This document shows, in pieces, positions 10,904 through 22,112 of a stretch of DNA of 64,000 bases. Source of the stretch: Nematopogon swammerdamellus (lineage: Eukaryota; Arthropoda; Insecta; Lepidoptera; Adelidae); assembly GCA_946902875.1 (NCBI GenBank), contig OX336340.1, forward strand, positions 16,383,566 through 16,447,565, written 5' to 3'. Below the pieces are notes generated by a model that had not been told where the DNA came from, searched no databases, and saw only the letters and a list, made by a program, of their open reading frames with translations. How positions within the stretch are numbered: the stretch's first letter is position 1; each line of letters begins with the position of its first letter. The position numbers and the translations under genes are program-made.

Positions 10904-11510
10904 CCTTGTAGAAGTGTAACAGTGAATGTAGGTTTGGTTGGAGTGTATATGTGTAGCAGTGATTAGCGGGTGAATTTCACGTAAACTACATTAAATCCAC
11001 ATTAAACTCATTCGCAGTAAGTACTTGCACTTAATTAAGAGTTGATTTATACAATATAACAATTATAAATTAATAAAAATACTCAGAGCGCACTTTTGTT
11101 GACTTTTTTATACGCCTACCCACAGATGTAAGTAAAAATTGTGTTAGAAGAATGCTAAAAGATTTGCAGGGACATTATTTCGAAAAATTCAAAGCTACTC
11201 CCGACTTCAAATGTAATAGATACCTAAGATAGGTTGAGAGAAAGGAACTTAGAAAAAGATAACTAAACAGATATTGTCAAGTTGCGATAAACTAAGAAAC
11301 CTTTTTAACTGTTTAACAAATCGTTTGAACGTGACGTGACTCCATGTCGGCGAAGTCCGGTGGAGTGGGTTGCAAGAATTCGATCGTCTCCACGGCGGCA
11401 TCGTGGCATCGATCCGACGCGACGACGTGTCATCTATACGCTCAGAGTACAGAACTTTGAGTCTATACGTTTAAACATATCGTGTCGTCGATCGAGTCGC
11501 CACACCGACA

Positions 11511-11613
11511 ATGAATTTGAAATTCGAACGTCTGCAAGACGCTCGCTTTCTGGACATCGTCGGACCGATTTTGGGACGTACATACCACACGCTGTATCCC
11601 GACAATCGGGGTA
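11511..11613 (+). CDS. Candidate first coding exon, unidentified gene
   Basis: An ATG at 11511 opens MNLKFERLQDARFLDIVGP and continues to ...LYPDNRG, where the sequence CAATCGGG is followed by a strong donor (GTAAGC, 11614). The ~180 bp upstream are CpG-rich, like an insect 5' UTR. The protein is not recognised and no second exon is visible. The 3' end of this exon and ~100 bp of the following intron recur, diverged, at 24428-24560, so it may belong to a repeat or a partly duplicated gene and not to a single-copy gene. Confidence 0.3.
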
Positions 11614-11949
11614 AGCAGAGTAGTCGGTGTTGCGCTGCAAGTACTCTTGCAAATTATACACCGACCACCACATTTAGCAAATTATTAGGAGAACATAATT
11701 ATCAAGCAGCAAGTAAGTAACCCATATTTTAGGACGTAATACGAGTAAGTATATTATAATAATTTGCTAATTGTATCTGTACGTACCTTTGTGTACGCAC
11801 TACACTGTCCAGCTTATATTTCGTTATTGCCAAACTAATTTATCTTATCACAGAGAAAGCAAGGTTCCTCTCACCGACACTGTTCCTGTTGTACAAAACA
11901 GATTAGGCCAGTGGGTGATTGAGTAGGTACTGCAGTCACATCGAGAAAG

Positions 11950-12450
11950 GTAGTCCCCAATATCTATTTGCGTCCTTGGATTCGATACAGCGCCGAGCCA
12001 TCTATCTTGTTGGTGATCTGAAATTTACAGATGGTCAAGCTAAAGTCACTGAATCACGGAAGTTTCGTGAGTTCGCTTAAGTCTGTTATCCGTCTTATCT
12101 CGGCAACACATGTCGCAGAGAGGTTCAGCTTAGCACCCTTTTGTTGTTGATGTTGGGGATTACGTATCTCAAATACGTAATCTGTGCTTTTAAGAACAAA
12201 TCGTTTATCAAAATCGTTACTTTCACGGACCCTCCTCGGTCGCACCGCTACAGTATAGAACTGTCTTCCGGCGAGTGTGTTCCCGGAATCCTTTAACATG
12301 GGCGTCTTCAAACGACGACGTACCAATAGGCTAGAGAGCCCAGTAACAAGCAGTCCGCAAAACTTGTGGCATGGCATCTCCCTGAGCGTGGTGTCGCGAG
12401 GAGAGGTGAATTTGACTCTGTCTGCTGCATTTTTCTTCCCTCGGCACAGG
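11950..12450 (+). pseudogene. Relic of a non-LTR retrotransposon C-terminus
   Basis: Plus-strand fragments in shifting frames match the C-terminal tail of Jockey/CR1-type ORF2: LDSIQRRAIYLVGD (about 11980-12020), then, after several frameshifts, CLPASVFPESFNMGVFKRR (about 12262-12320). The expected Trp before the LPASVFPES motif is a TAG stop. This is a different and much older element than the intact one at 6-11 kb. Confidence 0.7.
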
Positions 12451-12653
12451 TACACATGCTGGTTTCATAAATAAAAAATATTTAATGAAGCTCGCGGCAC
12501 CAGCGCGGCGTTTCTTCATTGCGTTTCTTGCACGGGTAGGTAATGAATAAAATTGTAACCTAAAAGGTTTACGAGCCGAGTCAGATCAAGTAGCAACAAA
12601 CTTAAAGAATAAAAGGCCTACCACGCACTGCGAATATTATCGATGAGGTTTAT

Positions 12654-13113
12654 TTTATGGAAACTGACACGCTTGGCTACATCACCTATAACATTCGTGA
12701 TGTCAGCCCATAACAACACCTCGGTGAACGAGGAGTCACGTCAGTATAGGACAGAACTTGAATGGGTGATCGTTCGACCGTTGGAGGCTCTTTGATTCCA
12801 CGTAAAACTGTAGGTCCCTTCCCTTATTATCTTACTAGTTGGTAGGGTTTAACAAGCCCGGGTTGATACCACTCCGCACTGAAGGAAACGTCGTCGGTCA
12901 AAACGGCTATGTTTTCCGTGTTTTCCATCCAGTTAAGTGTAGCCGGCACGACCGAAGGGAAGCAATGACATGGCACATAGTTCACCAAGGTGTTATGGGC
13001 TGAAATCACCCTTTTTAGGTTTCCGTATCCCGTACGGAAGCCTATTATTTCGGTGAATGGCAGATACGGATGTTGTAGGTGATGGAGCCAACCGTGTCAG
13101 TTTCCATAAAACA
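12654..13113 (+). mobile_element. Rearranged SINE copies
   Basis: A minus-oriented 3' fragment (12654-12745; TATGGAAACTGACACG...) abuts a plus-oriented copy (about 12755-13113). The plus copy is interrupted near 13010-13070 by ~60 bp carrying the 'ggtttccgtatcccgtacggaagcc' type palindrome found in other repeats of the window. It has the family landmarks GGTAGGGTTTAAC and GTGTCAGTTTCCATAAAA. Confidence 0.7.
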
Positions 13114-13677
13114 AAACAAAAATGAAGCAGGTTTACCGCATCAATCGACGACAAACTTAATATCAAAAGAGTAATGGCGCATATTCACCCCATGTTCATA
13201 CACTGTCAAGATAATTTGCTTATTATTATTCGTACACCTATGTCGAACATTTTATTAGTAGTTATGTCAAGTACCTTCAAGAACATGTCAGGAAGGACAC
13301 AATACCGGTTTATGAGAGCAAAGGTGGATGTCAGATAGAGATTTAATTCATTTTAAATGCAAGTTTCATTTCGCTCCCTTCCAGTACTGCCATCGATGCT
13401 GTGTCGACTTTGACACCCTTATTTTCGGTGAATAATAGCACGAATTCGCATAATGTACCCAAAATTGTAGGAACTGGATACCATGAACTGAAATAGGGTA
13501 CGATCTACGAATAAATATAATTATTGGTAGGGTACGATGACTACACCTTCTTACATGGGAAATTAATTTAACATTGTCCTATCTGGAGTACGGAGATTTT
13601 TTCTATCTTAGAAGGAATTGCTAGAATAAGATATTTTCTAGGATTGTGTGGAGATTTAAACTGTACTTCATGTCTCA

Positions 13678-13877
13678 TCAGCAGGGATCTGAATAGGTAG
13701 AGTATAAATACTTAATCTTAGCGAGAAGAATATGAAAAATATATCAATAATACCAAGATATATTTTTAAAATTCCGGAATTCCCGAAAGAGGTGATTTTA
13801 ACCACTCCATGTTATATCTTCTCGCTAACATTAATATACACGTATTTATACTCTAGCTATTCTAATCCCTGCTATCA
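13678..13877. repeat. Foldback (MITE-like) element
   Basis: Inverted arms of about 55-70 bp: AGCAGGGAT...GAGTATAAATAC (from 13678) against its imperfect complement ending ATCCCTGCT (13877), with GCGAGAAGA inside each arm. No coding capacity. A target duplication was not identified. Confidence 0.7.
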
Positions 13878-13993
13878 GGCAAATAGTTCTAAAATGTCGC
13901 ATTTTTTATATAAAATCTTTTAGGATTCACTTTTGTACATACTATACCACTAGCGACCTGCACTTTTTTTATTTATATACAGCACGGCTGTGC

Positions 13994-14290
13994 CCACAGA
14001 GCACGAAATGCCGCGCGCCGCGCCTCCTAGAGACGCCCTGAGCGCGATTTCCCTACAACGGCGTTGAAGCCTGTAGGCGTGGCCTATGACTTACATATGT
14101 GTGTTGTGCGTGTGCATTTGTTTTGTGCGTGTGCCTAACTTGCTCCTCTTTGTGTGTAGTGTCGATACTAACACACACACACACATATGAAGCGCTAGTA
14201 GCACTGCGTCCAGTTATTGGGTTTCAAATATTATCGCTTAGGGCGTCTCTAGGAGGGGGCGCGCGCGGGGGGTATTCCGTGCTCTGTGGC
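13994..14290 (+). mobile_element. MITE, copy A (pair with 32654-32945)
   Basis: Ends form an inverted repeat (CAGAGCACGAAAT / ATTCCGTGCTCTG), and the body includes a (CA)n tract. The element is bounded by the 11-bp direct repeat GGCTGTGCCCA. The same element lies inverted at 32.7 kb with an unrelated but similarly long flanking repeat, which proves the boundaries to within 1-3 bp. The superfamily is unclear because a TSD of 8 to 11 bp fits depending on where the TIR starts. Confidence 0.75.
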
Positions 14291-16092
14291 TGTGCCCAAC
14301 AGTTCAATAGAAGATCAGAACCCACTCCTAGTGAAACCACGCTCAGAGAGCCGATCGGACTTAAATGTAATACATAAATTAGACAAATAAAAGTAATTAA
14401 TATCTAAAATAAATATAATCTGAATCTCAGAGAGGCGGCGCCATCCCAACTATAAGGCGGACAAAACAAAACAACGTACAACGGACCGTCTTGAGGTCTC
14501 AGTGCGGAGAATGGCCCACCCGTCTTCCCAAGAGGCTGGGCAGCAAACAAAACAAACAAAACAACAAGGCGGACAAAAAGGTCGTCGTCTAATTTATTAA
14601 CAGCCCTTTTGAAGACCTGCAGCCGAAGGCACCTGCATCAAGCTTGGAGTGGAGCGAGCTAAAAATTTAAATAGAGCAAATGTTTAACGGTTAATTCTTC
14701 TTTTATAGAAGGCACACCTATAATAAGATAAACGTATGTAAATATACGAAATTATCCATATAAGTTCATATACTGGCAGATGTGTGATAATTATGTATGC
14801 AAAGACAATAGCGCCCATCGTTATGTGCTATTGTCTATGGTACGTTCAGGAATGTCGAATTGTGTCTGAGCAACAACTACTCGCACTTGACGGAAGTTAT
14901 AAGCGAATATGTATAAAATAATGTTCGCTGGGAAGTTTAAATGCAATTAATCCTAGTGCTCGCATCTCCTGTGTAGTCTCACTCAATAGTGGAGAAATTG
15001 TTTCAACTCTCTAATATTGAATGAGGAACACTGAAATAAATAGCTCAAATGAATAAAAGATAAAATTACCTACTTACCCAATTAACTTAACTAATAAAAA
15101 ATAATAAAAATAAGTAGGCACCTACTTAAGGAAAAAGGTAGATACCTACTTTTTTTTATAGTGTTTTAGTGCGGTAGCGCGGTACGTAGGAAGTGGGTAG
15201 GAACTTGATTGATAAACACATTTTTAATTAAATGAATAGGTATTATAGTAGAAATCGTCGAAATCCAGCCGAAGGCCACAACATAATACAATACATATAT
15301 ATTGTTTTGTTCTATGGTATTGTAAATTTTTCATCACAAAAGTAGTCTGTTTAAACTATGCTAATGTTAACGGCAATAAACAATCAATTTTAATGTTTTT
15401 ATGGCCATTAGCTTTATTTCGAAGATTTCTGCTATTTATAATAAATTCGAATAATATGAAATTGCACTATGTATTTAAAATTTTAATGTTGTACCTAGTA
15501 TTGTAGCGTAGAATTTCATAATCAATATTCTGTCACTGATGCATTCTTTATTTACAAACCTAACACAATTTTTTTCCTAGGTAGGTAATTGAGATTAACT
15601 TCAGAGTTCAACGATCGACCCCGAACCCACATAGATAACATTCCTTGACTCAAGTTACTATAAACTGAGATAGCGGGCAGCTAAAATGTGGAATTCAGAT
15701 CAATTAATTAGGCGAAGCGAAATTCCGAATGTACCTACATATTATATGTACCTACCTACTAACATAATATATAGAGTAAGTAGATAAGTAAACCTATATT
15801 TCAACAATAAACATTGGTGCCCATGTCGTTGAAATGTGAAGTAGGTACCTACTTTGGTTTAGGCACAGAATATAATAATATTTGTAGGGACTTTTGTGGT
15901 AACTTAGAGTCTAGTCTAGACTGATATTCCTTATCTATGATCGACGATTATCTATCACAACACTAACGATCAATAAATCGATAATCAAGTTTCAGAGTGT
16001 TGTCATTCTGGGAAATGCTCTAGTCAGTTGTCTAACGTGTTGTCGCGCCCGCCTAATAGGGAGAAACAAAAGGATTGTTGCAGACACGGTTG
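14291..16092. other. Intergenic stretch, no gene seen
   Basis: AT-rich, with many short GTAGGTA/TACCTAC steps and A/T runs. The segment 14420-14640 (rich in CAAAACAAAACAAC) looks like decayed repeat. No open frame with a domain. Confidence 0.5.
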
Positions 16093-16424
16093 TGTTTTTT
16101 TTTTATGGAACCTGACAATGGTTGGCTACATCACTTACCACATTCATTGTCAGTCTATCACTAACTACTACTACTAAGAACTAGGAGTCATGTCAGTGTT
16201 TACCATTGGTCGTGCCGGATATACTGAATCGGATCGGACGGTGTACATGAACTACTTTCATGGCCGTTCCGACCGATCTCTCATACAGTGCGGTGCGGTG
16301 GTGTCAATACGGACGGGTTAATTAAACCGTACAACCTAGCAAGAGTTCGACCGTGGTTCGACCGCTCTCGGATGTGCTTAACGTCGAGATCAAACGACGA
16401 TGCATCGCACCACCGAGCTACCGA
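16093..16424 (-). mobile_element. SINE, minus orientation, degenerate
   Basis: Starts with the A-tail complement (TTTTTTTTTATGGAACCTGAC) and ends with the head complement CCACCGAGCTACCGAG. The middle is shortened and mutated compared with the 31.3-kb copy. Confidence 0.65.
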
Positions 16425-18112
16425 GTCTGGCAAAACAAACCTGCCTCCTGCCCACAGACTAGGGTTTCCCTAGTCTGTGCTCCTGCCTGACACATCTCAC
16501 GCCTCTTCCGTACACATTAAAGTATGATGAAAAAATAGCTATCGCTAATAGTGCCCGATACCTCACCCACCACCATACGCTCTCTATAGGACCGTCATCC
16601 GTACACACACCACGCACAGTGGAGTAACAAGCTTCGTACCCACCTGAGCCCAAAATACAGTTAGTATGTCAACTAAGTATGTATAAGTGTATAGTAGCTC
16701 ACGTTGTCGCAATTTCACGCACGTCGCGTCGCTTCTCCTACTTGACTGGCAACGCTCGTTCGAAGCCCTGACAACTGACACGTAAAACCTCGTGAAACTC
16801 TAGTGAAAATTAGAGGTTGCCTTGTGGAAAAGTATATGCCTCCATATAAGTTGTATAGAGTTAAATAACCCGACAAGTTTTCTGAAATGGGAATATAGAA
16901 GAAGCTCATATGTGCTGAGCGTGGTTTCGCGAGCTGTAATGACTGGTGATGTTAACTGCATTTTAATCATCACGTACCGGAGTCCGGAGTCCACCCACAC
17001 CGCCACAAGCTCACTCACCCATATATATATATACCACCAAACAGAAAGTGCGCGATATGGGCTAATGCAAAGATTTAAATCTTTGGGCTTTTAAAGATTT
17101 AAACCATTAGGTTGAAATCAGCGAGGTTTTGTGCGAGCTAGCGTGTCGATTTGTTTTCGTTAGACCCCGCAGTACACAGAGAAAAATGTCTTCAGCTTCA
17201 TTATAAAATATCATAACATTGGTCTGCATGCGTACAAGAAGGAAATTGCATCTTGTATCGCGTGCATACCTACTGTTTCTTTATTTCGCGATCTCACGCA
17301 TAATGGACTAAATAATTTGAGCCACACAAACAACCAAGTATGTGCAATACCATACTTGATAATATTCACTCACACACAGCCCGGGTTCACCTTACGAATA
17401 TTGACTCTGCGCACCTGCTAACCCATCCCCATCCTATTTGTGCACACTGCCTGTAGTTTACGCCCCATGGCCTCACAAAGCCGTATGTTTGTACGAGATA
17501 GCGCGTATGCAGATAAGAACAGAGCGTTGGGAAACTAGACACCTACCTAGTAGAGCGTTAACTATTCTGTGGGCGCGAGAACGAAGCGAAAATCTTATAC
17601 TGCAACTTATTACATCGATTGGCAACCAATGGCAAAAAACGCTTCTCGGCGAACATAAAACCAGCCCTTAGTTAGATGTACCAGCCAGAAAATGTCAGTG
17701 ACAGACAGCCCCATGTGAATTGATTTAGTAGTTCTCGACTTAAACGCTAAAGATAAATAGACAAGACGGCGCGAAGGTCGTGCCGACGAGGAGATAGTGA
17801 AAGGGAAAGAGAGTTGTGATGTGAATGGTCGTAGTATAGTAACCCTTTGTATGTTTTACATTATTAAATAATGTAAAACGAAAATTTTTACATGACAAAA
17901 GAAACAAAATGTTGGTTTTTATATAGGCCAAATAAAAAATGGGATCCGTTTCGGATATAAAGAATATATGTATATACACCTACTATCAATAAATAGTAAA
18001 CCAACTAGATTCAGTATCAGATAGATAATACTATCCATGAACCTAAAGTAATAAATGAACCGATGTGGTCCCTAATAAAAAAACTTATCTTAAGTATTTT
18101 TATTATGGACTA
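16425..18112. other. Intergenic stretch, no gene seen
   Basis: Short frames only. It contains a 10-12-bp hairpin near 17854-17879 (GTTTTACATTA / TAATGTAAAAC) and an (TA)n step near 17025. Nothing is identifiable. Confidence 0.45.
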
Positions 18113-18340
18113 GCTGTGCCCGCGACTACGTCCGCGTGGACTTGATCTTTCTCAGCCTGTTATAAAACGCAACGTGACTCGGTCTGTCCGTTCGTTAGTA
18201 TGATTCAATTGTTTTGGTGTTTTTTAATTGGGCAGGTTATAGATTTGATTCGACCTACATAAGTGAAGCCGCAACTAATGGTAATTTATAATCTACAATA
18301 ACGCTTCTCTGTAAACTAAGGCACGACTACGCGACTACGT
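18113..18340 (-). mobile_element. Helitron-like 3' end fragment
   Basis: The plus-strand start ACTAGCTGTGCCCGCGACTA is the complement of the GCGGGCACAGCTAG|T end common to lepidopteran Helitron-like repeats, with CTAG followed by T. The 5' end was not found, so this is probably a fragment. Confidence 0.45.
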
Positions 18341-18397
18341 CCACTTCAGAGTTCAGCAGACCTCGTGGCCGCACATAAGCCGCTAAGATAAAAACAC

Positions 18398-18752
18398 ATT
18401 TTTTTTTTATGGAAACTGATACGGTTGGCTACATCACCTACAACATCCGTGATGTCAGCCCATAACACCGGGTGAGCTAGGTGCCATGTCAGTGCTTCCC
18501 TTCATTTCATGTCAGCTACACTAAACTGGACAGAAAGACGAACTATTTTCATAGCCGTTTCGAGCGACGTTTCATTCAGAGCGATGGTACCAACCCAGGC
18601 GGGATAAACCACACCCCATCTACTAAGGTAAGAAGGGAAGGGACAATCCGAACCACGGTCAGCCTCCAACGGTGGAGCGGTCACCCATCCAAGTACTGAC
18701 CGTGCTCAGGGTTACTTATCAACAATCGACCGACCGCACCACTAAGCTACTG
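18398..18752 (-). mobile_element. SINE, nearly full length
   Basis: It runs from the tail complement (TTTTTTTTATGGAAACTGA) to the head complement ACCACTAAGCTACTGAG at 18752. The 5S-like block CAGTACTTGGATGGGTGACC is intact on the minus strand (about 18679-18698). Confidence 0.8.
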
Positions 18753-19036
18753 AGGGTTCCGTATCGCCATGTCATGGCTAGCGCCACTCACGCCGTCTAG
18801 ATGGCGTGTTATGAAATTCTGAATATTAGTTAAATGTCATTATTAGTTTAAATTCTTCATAATCTATTCGGTAGATGGCGCGCGCGCTTAAACTTTTTGG
18901 TTTCTTCTATGGGAACCCCCGTGAATTTTTTAATGTTTCTTATTTGTATTATTTGTTGTTATATCGGCCATAATAACACATATTATGTGACAATTTCAAC
19001 GGGCTACCTATTACGGTTCAAGAGATACAGCCCTCG

Positions 19037-19067
<31 letters not shown>

Positions 19068-19121
19068 AGACAGAAGGCGTAGGCTTAGTAATAGGGTCCC
19101 GTACCGGATACGGAACCCTAA
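18753..19121. mobile_element. Non-autonomous element of the 'agggttccgta' family with (GACA)n
   Basis: Ends are inverted: GGGTTCCGTATC at 18753 and GGATACGGAACCCT at 19121. Near the right end is a GACA/GACG microsatellite (19038-19075). Related ends appear at 22317, 22590, 23091 and 47880. No protein is encoded. Confidence 0.55.
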
Positions 19122-19549
19122 AAATGAAATGAAAGGATAAAAGAACTAATAAATGTAATTACCAGATAACAACGCCATCTGTCATTCAGTATTTGACTTA
19201 CTTAAAAATTAGTATCTTTTGATTCTGTGGGTTGATTTTGATGAAATATTTTTTAGTAATGAGATATTGAATCCAATGAGTGGTTTTTGCGTGATGCGCG
19301 CACAAACGAACAAACAAACCAACAAACCGACAGACAAAAATTTCAAAAATGATTTTTTTACGTTCTATACTTATTCCTTCCGTCCCCAGCACTGGCGGCT
19401 GGTCCTAAAGTGCGCTCGTGCGCCGCACTACCATACCACGAGAAGTCTTAACTTCACTCAAAATAAATAATACCTTACAACATACTACATTAAAACCATA
19501 AAGATCGTACTCCAAATAAATACGAATGTGAATTCGATCTTATTTTATA

Positions 19550-19986
19550 GATCACAAGGCACGTTTTTTGCGAGTAAACGCGCGCGCCGTGCGGAATATA
19601 CATCGCACGCGGGTCTCCCATACTGAATGTATGGGGATCGGCAAAATACCGCTGGCGCGTGAGACAGAAGATACTTCATAGAAACAGTATGGGCCGAAAG
19701 GATTTCTGCGTGCGGCGCACGGGCGCCAAACAAGGACGCTATATCGTGAATAGCCGCGCGTGCGACACGTTGCGTCGCGAGCGATTCGTTTTGCACGAGT
19801 CCGTCTTACAAACTCTTTGCGGTCTACCTCAAAGCCAACCATCTACCTCGAAGCGAGTCAGCGCGCTGTCATGTGATGTGATGTCACATACCCGTTAGCG
19901 CGCGAATATTTAAAATGGGATATGGTTAGGTTTTGTGCTTTCTGTCACGTGATACTGTGAATTAAGTGGTGCCGATATTTGCCTAA
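19550..19986 (+). promoter_or_regulatory. CpG-rich block with a possible 5' UTR exon and donor
   Basis: A CpG-rich island in AT-rich surroundings (many CGCG steps, 19560-19900) is followed by an open, intron-like transition at TTAAAG|GTAAGG (about 19999). This is what a promoter plus non-coding first exon could look like. No ATG frame here resembles a known protein, and no downstream exon was identified. Confidence 0.25.
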
Positions 19987-20458
19987 GCGTTGGTTAAAGG
20001 TAAGGCTTTACAATCAGGTTATCCCGGGTTAATTCCTACGTTTCAAATGCTTTTATTTTTATATATTTTTTTGAAGTATTTTTGGGACATTACTACTGTT
20101 TTCTTTTTGAAAGCTGCAGTAGTGTTGTGGTCTATGGGTGTATTCATAAAGGTACTAAAAATAAGTTAGAAAACTTGTTTGGATTTTTTTTTTCTTGTTT
20201 TATGCAACTCATTGAGTGTCTTGAGAATATTCATACTAGGTAGGTACGTACATAATAAAACGCAGTCGTTTAAAAATTCGTAAGTCCCGATCTTAAAATA
20301 ACATGACGGGAATGTGTTGGGAAATTTGGTAGGTATTTAAGTAGGTAGGTACTTAGCGCACTACCGGTCACTGAAGTCACCAGCCGCCACTGGTCCCCAG
20401 TTATTGTTTTTTTTAATATTTAATGTACAGACACGGTAAGTCTACGATTTTATTATAT

Positions 20459-20508
20459 GTATAGATAGATATAGAAGATAGATAGATAGATATAGATAGA
20501 AGAAGAAG
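20459..20508. repeat. (GATA)n microsatellite
   Basis: Imperfect GATA tandem run (TAGATAGATATAGAAGATAG...). Confidence 0.85.
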
Positions 20509-20613
20509 ATAACATTTTGTCACTCATTCTCTGACGATCGCTGTTGTCCAACGGTTGAACGTTGCCCAGCGAGCAATGGAGCGCGAGCGAGCCATGCTGG
20601 GAATATAGCTACG

Positions 20614-20880
20614 TGATTTTTTTTAAATGGAAACTGACACCGTTGGCTACATCACTTACAACATCCGTGATGTCAGGCCATAACACCGGGTGAACTAGGT
20701 GCTATGTCAGTGCTTCCCTTCGGTCGTGCCGGCAATACTGAACTGGACGGAAAATACAAACTATTTACAGAGCCGTTTTCGACCGACGTTTCATTCAGTG
20801 CGGTGGTATCAACCCGGGCGGGTTGAACCCTACCACCTAGTAAGTTAAGAAGGGAAGGGACCTACTACAGTTTTACGTGG
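20614..20880 (-). mobile_element. SINE, head-truncated
   Basis: Tail complement (TTTTTTTAAATGGAAACTGA) through the body to AGTTTTACGTGG. The tRNA/5S-like head is missing. Confidence 0.75.
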
Positions 20881-20920
20881 TATGGGGCGTAACAAGGCAA
20901 TCCGCTGACGCACCAAAGTA

Positions 20921-21140
20921 GTCGATATTGGACACCGGGTGGCTAAGCACAAGTGGCAGTGGGCTAGGCACGATAGGAAAACTGAGTGAGGGAAGACCAT
21001 CCGCCAGGTGAGACGACGACATCAAGTACGTCGGCAGAAAGCAGTGGTTCCGTACCGCTGAAGGCCTGCCGGGAGGACTGGAGGAAAATTGAAGAGGCGT
21101 ATGTCCAGCAGTGGACGCTTACACGCTGACTGACTGACTT
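20921..21140 (+). mobile_element. RTE-like non-LTR 3' end
   Basis: Decayed C-terminus of an RTE-type ORF plus 3' tail. Readable parts include GRPSARWDDDIKYVG, KQWFRTAE and, in another frame, AYVQQWTLT. It ends in the tandem tail CTGACTGACTGAC. The same 3' segment recurs at 39055-39282 and, with a target duplication, at 59146-59394. Confidence 0.65.
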
Positions 21141-21589
21141 TCATTCTACGGTTTACATAAATACCTAAATACTCGAGAAAGGCGCTGCTCACGTTGTTGT
21201 GGTGGATTAGTTAAGAGCCCAAAAGGTAAAAACATAAAAAAAAACTAAATGGACCCGTTCCAAGTGGGGCACTTGTGTGTGCGGCGCGCCGGCTGGAGGT
21301 CTGCTCCGCACATGATAAGAGAGTGGATTTCACTCGGAAACTGGTTCTAAGAAAACCATTAGACGACCATCAGTCGACGCTGCACTTACATGGTCGATTC
21401 AAAAATGCAGATATGCATGTAGAACCTTGTAACATTAAATGACTGCAAGCCCTTTTCAATATTTTACGCGGCTAATACGAATGTGGGACAAGGCTTTGCA
21501 GATTGTAAGCAACGAACTCCACTAGAATAATAAATAATTTTGTTGTTCCGGCTAGTGCCTAAACACGCACTCGTTCAAGTCAGTCCACC

Positions 21590-21700
21590 AGTCTCAACGG
21601 GTGGACGGTCACCCATCCAAATTCCGACCGCCAGGTTCGACGATCGAACATCTATTCATAGTACCGCCATCGATGTGTACCGCGCTTTGAGCTACACTGG
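21590..21700 (-). mobile_element. SINE head fragment
   Basis: Contains GGTCACCCATCC (5S-like block complement) and TTGAGCTACACTGG (box-A complement), without the SINE body. Confidence 0.5.
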
Positions 21701-21777
21701 TGCTGTCTTGTATTGCTCCTCCACTGCGCCCCCGTCGTCGTGTAGGTAAGTACGTATAAATAAATAGTTATTATTCT

Positions 21778-22112
21778 GTACCGTGTGGGGCCGGTACTTT
21801 AAAAGAATAGCCCCACTGCATCTCTCCCCGTGTATGTCGTAAAAGGCGACTAAGGGATATGACTCTCTTCTTATATTACTAGGTGGTAGGGTTTAACCCG
21901 CCCGGGTTGGTACCACCGCACTGAATGAAAGGTCGGTCGAAACGGCTATGTAAATAGTTTGTGTTTTCCGTCCAGTTCAGTGTAGCCGGCACGACCGAAG
22001 GGAAGCACTGACGTGGCACCAAGTTCACCCGGTGTTATGGGCTGACATCACGGATGTTGTAGGTGATGGTAGCCAACCGTGTCAGTTTCCATAAAAAAAA
22101 AAATAAAAAAAA
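21778..22112 (+). mobile_element. SINE-body repeat with alternative head
   Basis: The 3' ~230 bp are the common SINE body (TGGTAGGGTTTAACCCGCCC ... GTGTCAGTTTCCATAAAAAA). The 5' part is different: ACCGTGTGGGGCCGGTACTT ... GTATGTCGTAAAAGGCGAC. The same head occurs at 53846 and 54116, so this is a second, composite family sharing the tail. Confidence 0.7.

Larger units (their letters stand above)
6036..11060 (-). mobile_element. Nearly full-length CR1/L2-like non-LTR retrotransposon
   Basis: Minus-strand element with, 5' to 3', a short 5' UTR, ORF1 (10903-10085), a long inter-ORF segment, ORF2 (9284-6345) and a ~300-bp 3' UTR. It ends in an (ATTTG)n-type tail, seen on the plus strand as CAAATCAAATCAAATCAAAT at 6036-6055. 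Short tandem 3' repeats instead of poly(A) are characteristic of CR1/L2-group elements. Both ORFs are open with no stop or frameshift, so this copy is young and possibly competent. The 5' limit (about 11,060) is a guess; no target duplication was found. Confidence 0.85.

Noticed and set aside
10110..10919. Plus-strand frames of 106 and 137 codons
   Set aside because: Antisense shadows of the retrotransposon ORF1.
12054..12455. 133-codon minus-strand frame
   Set aside because: The plus strand carries the decayed non-LTR C-terminus (LPASVFPES); the minus frame is its shadow.
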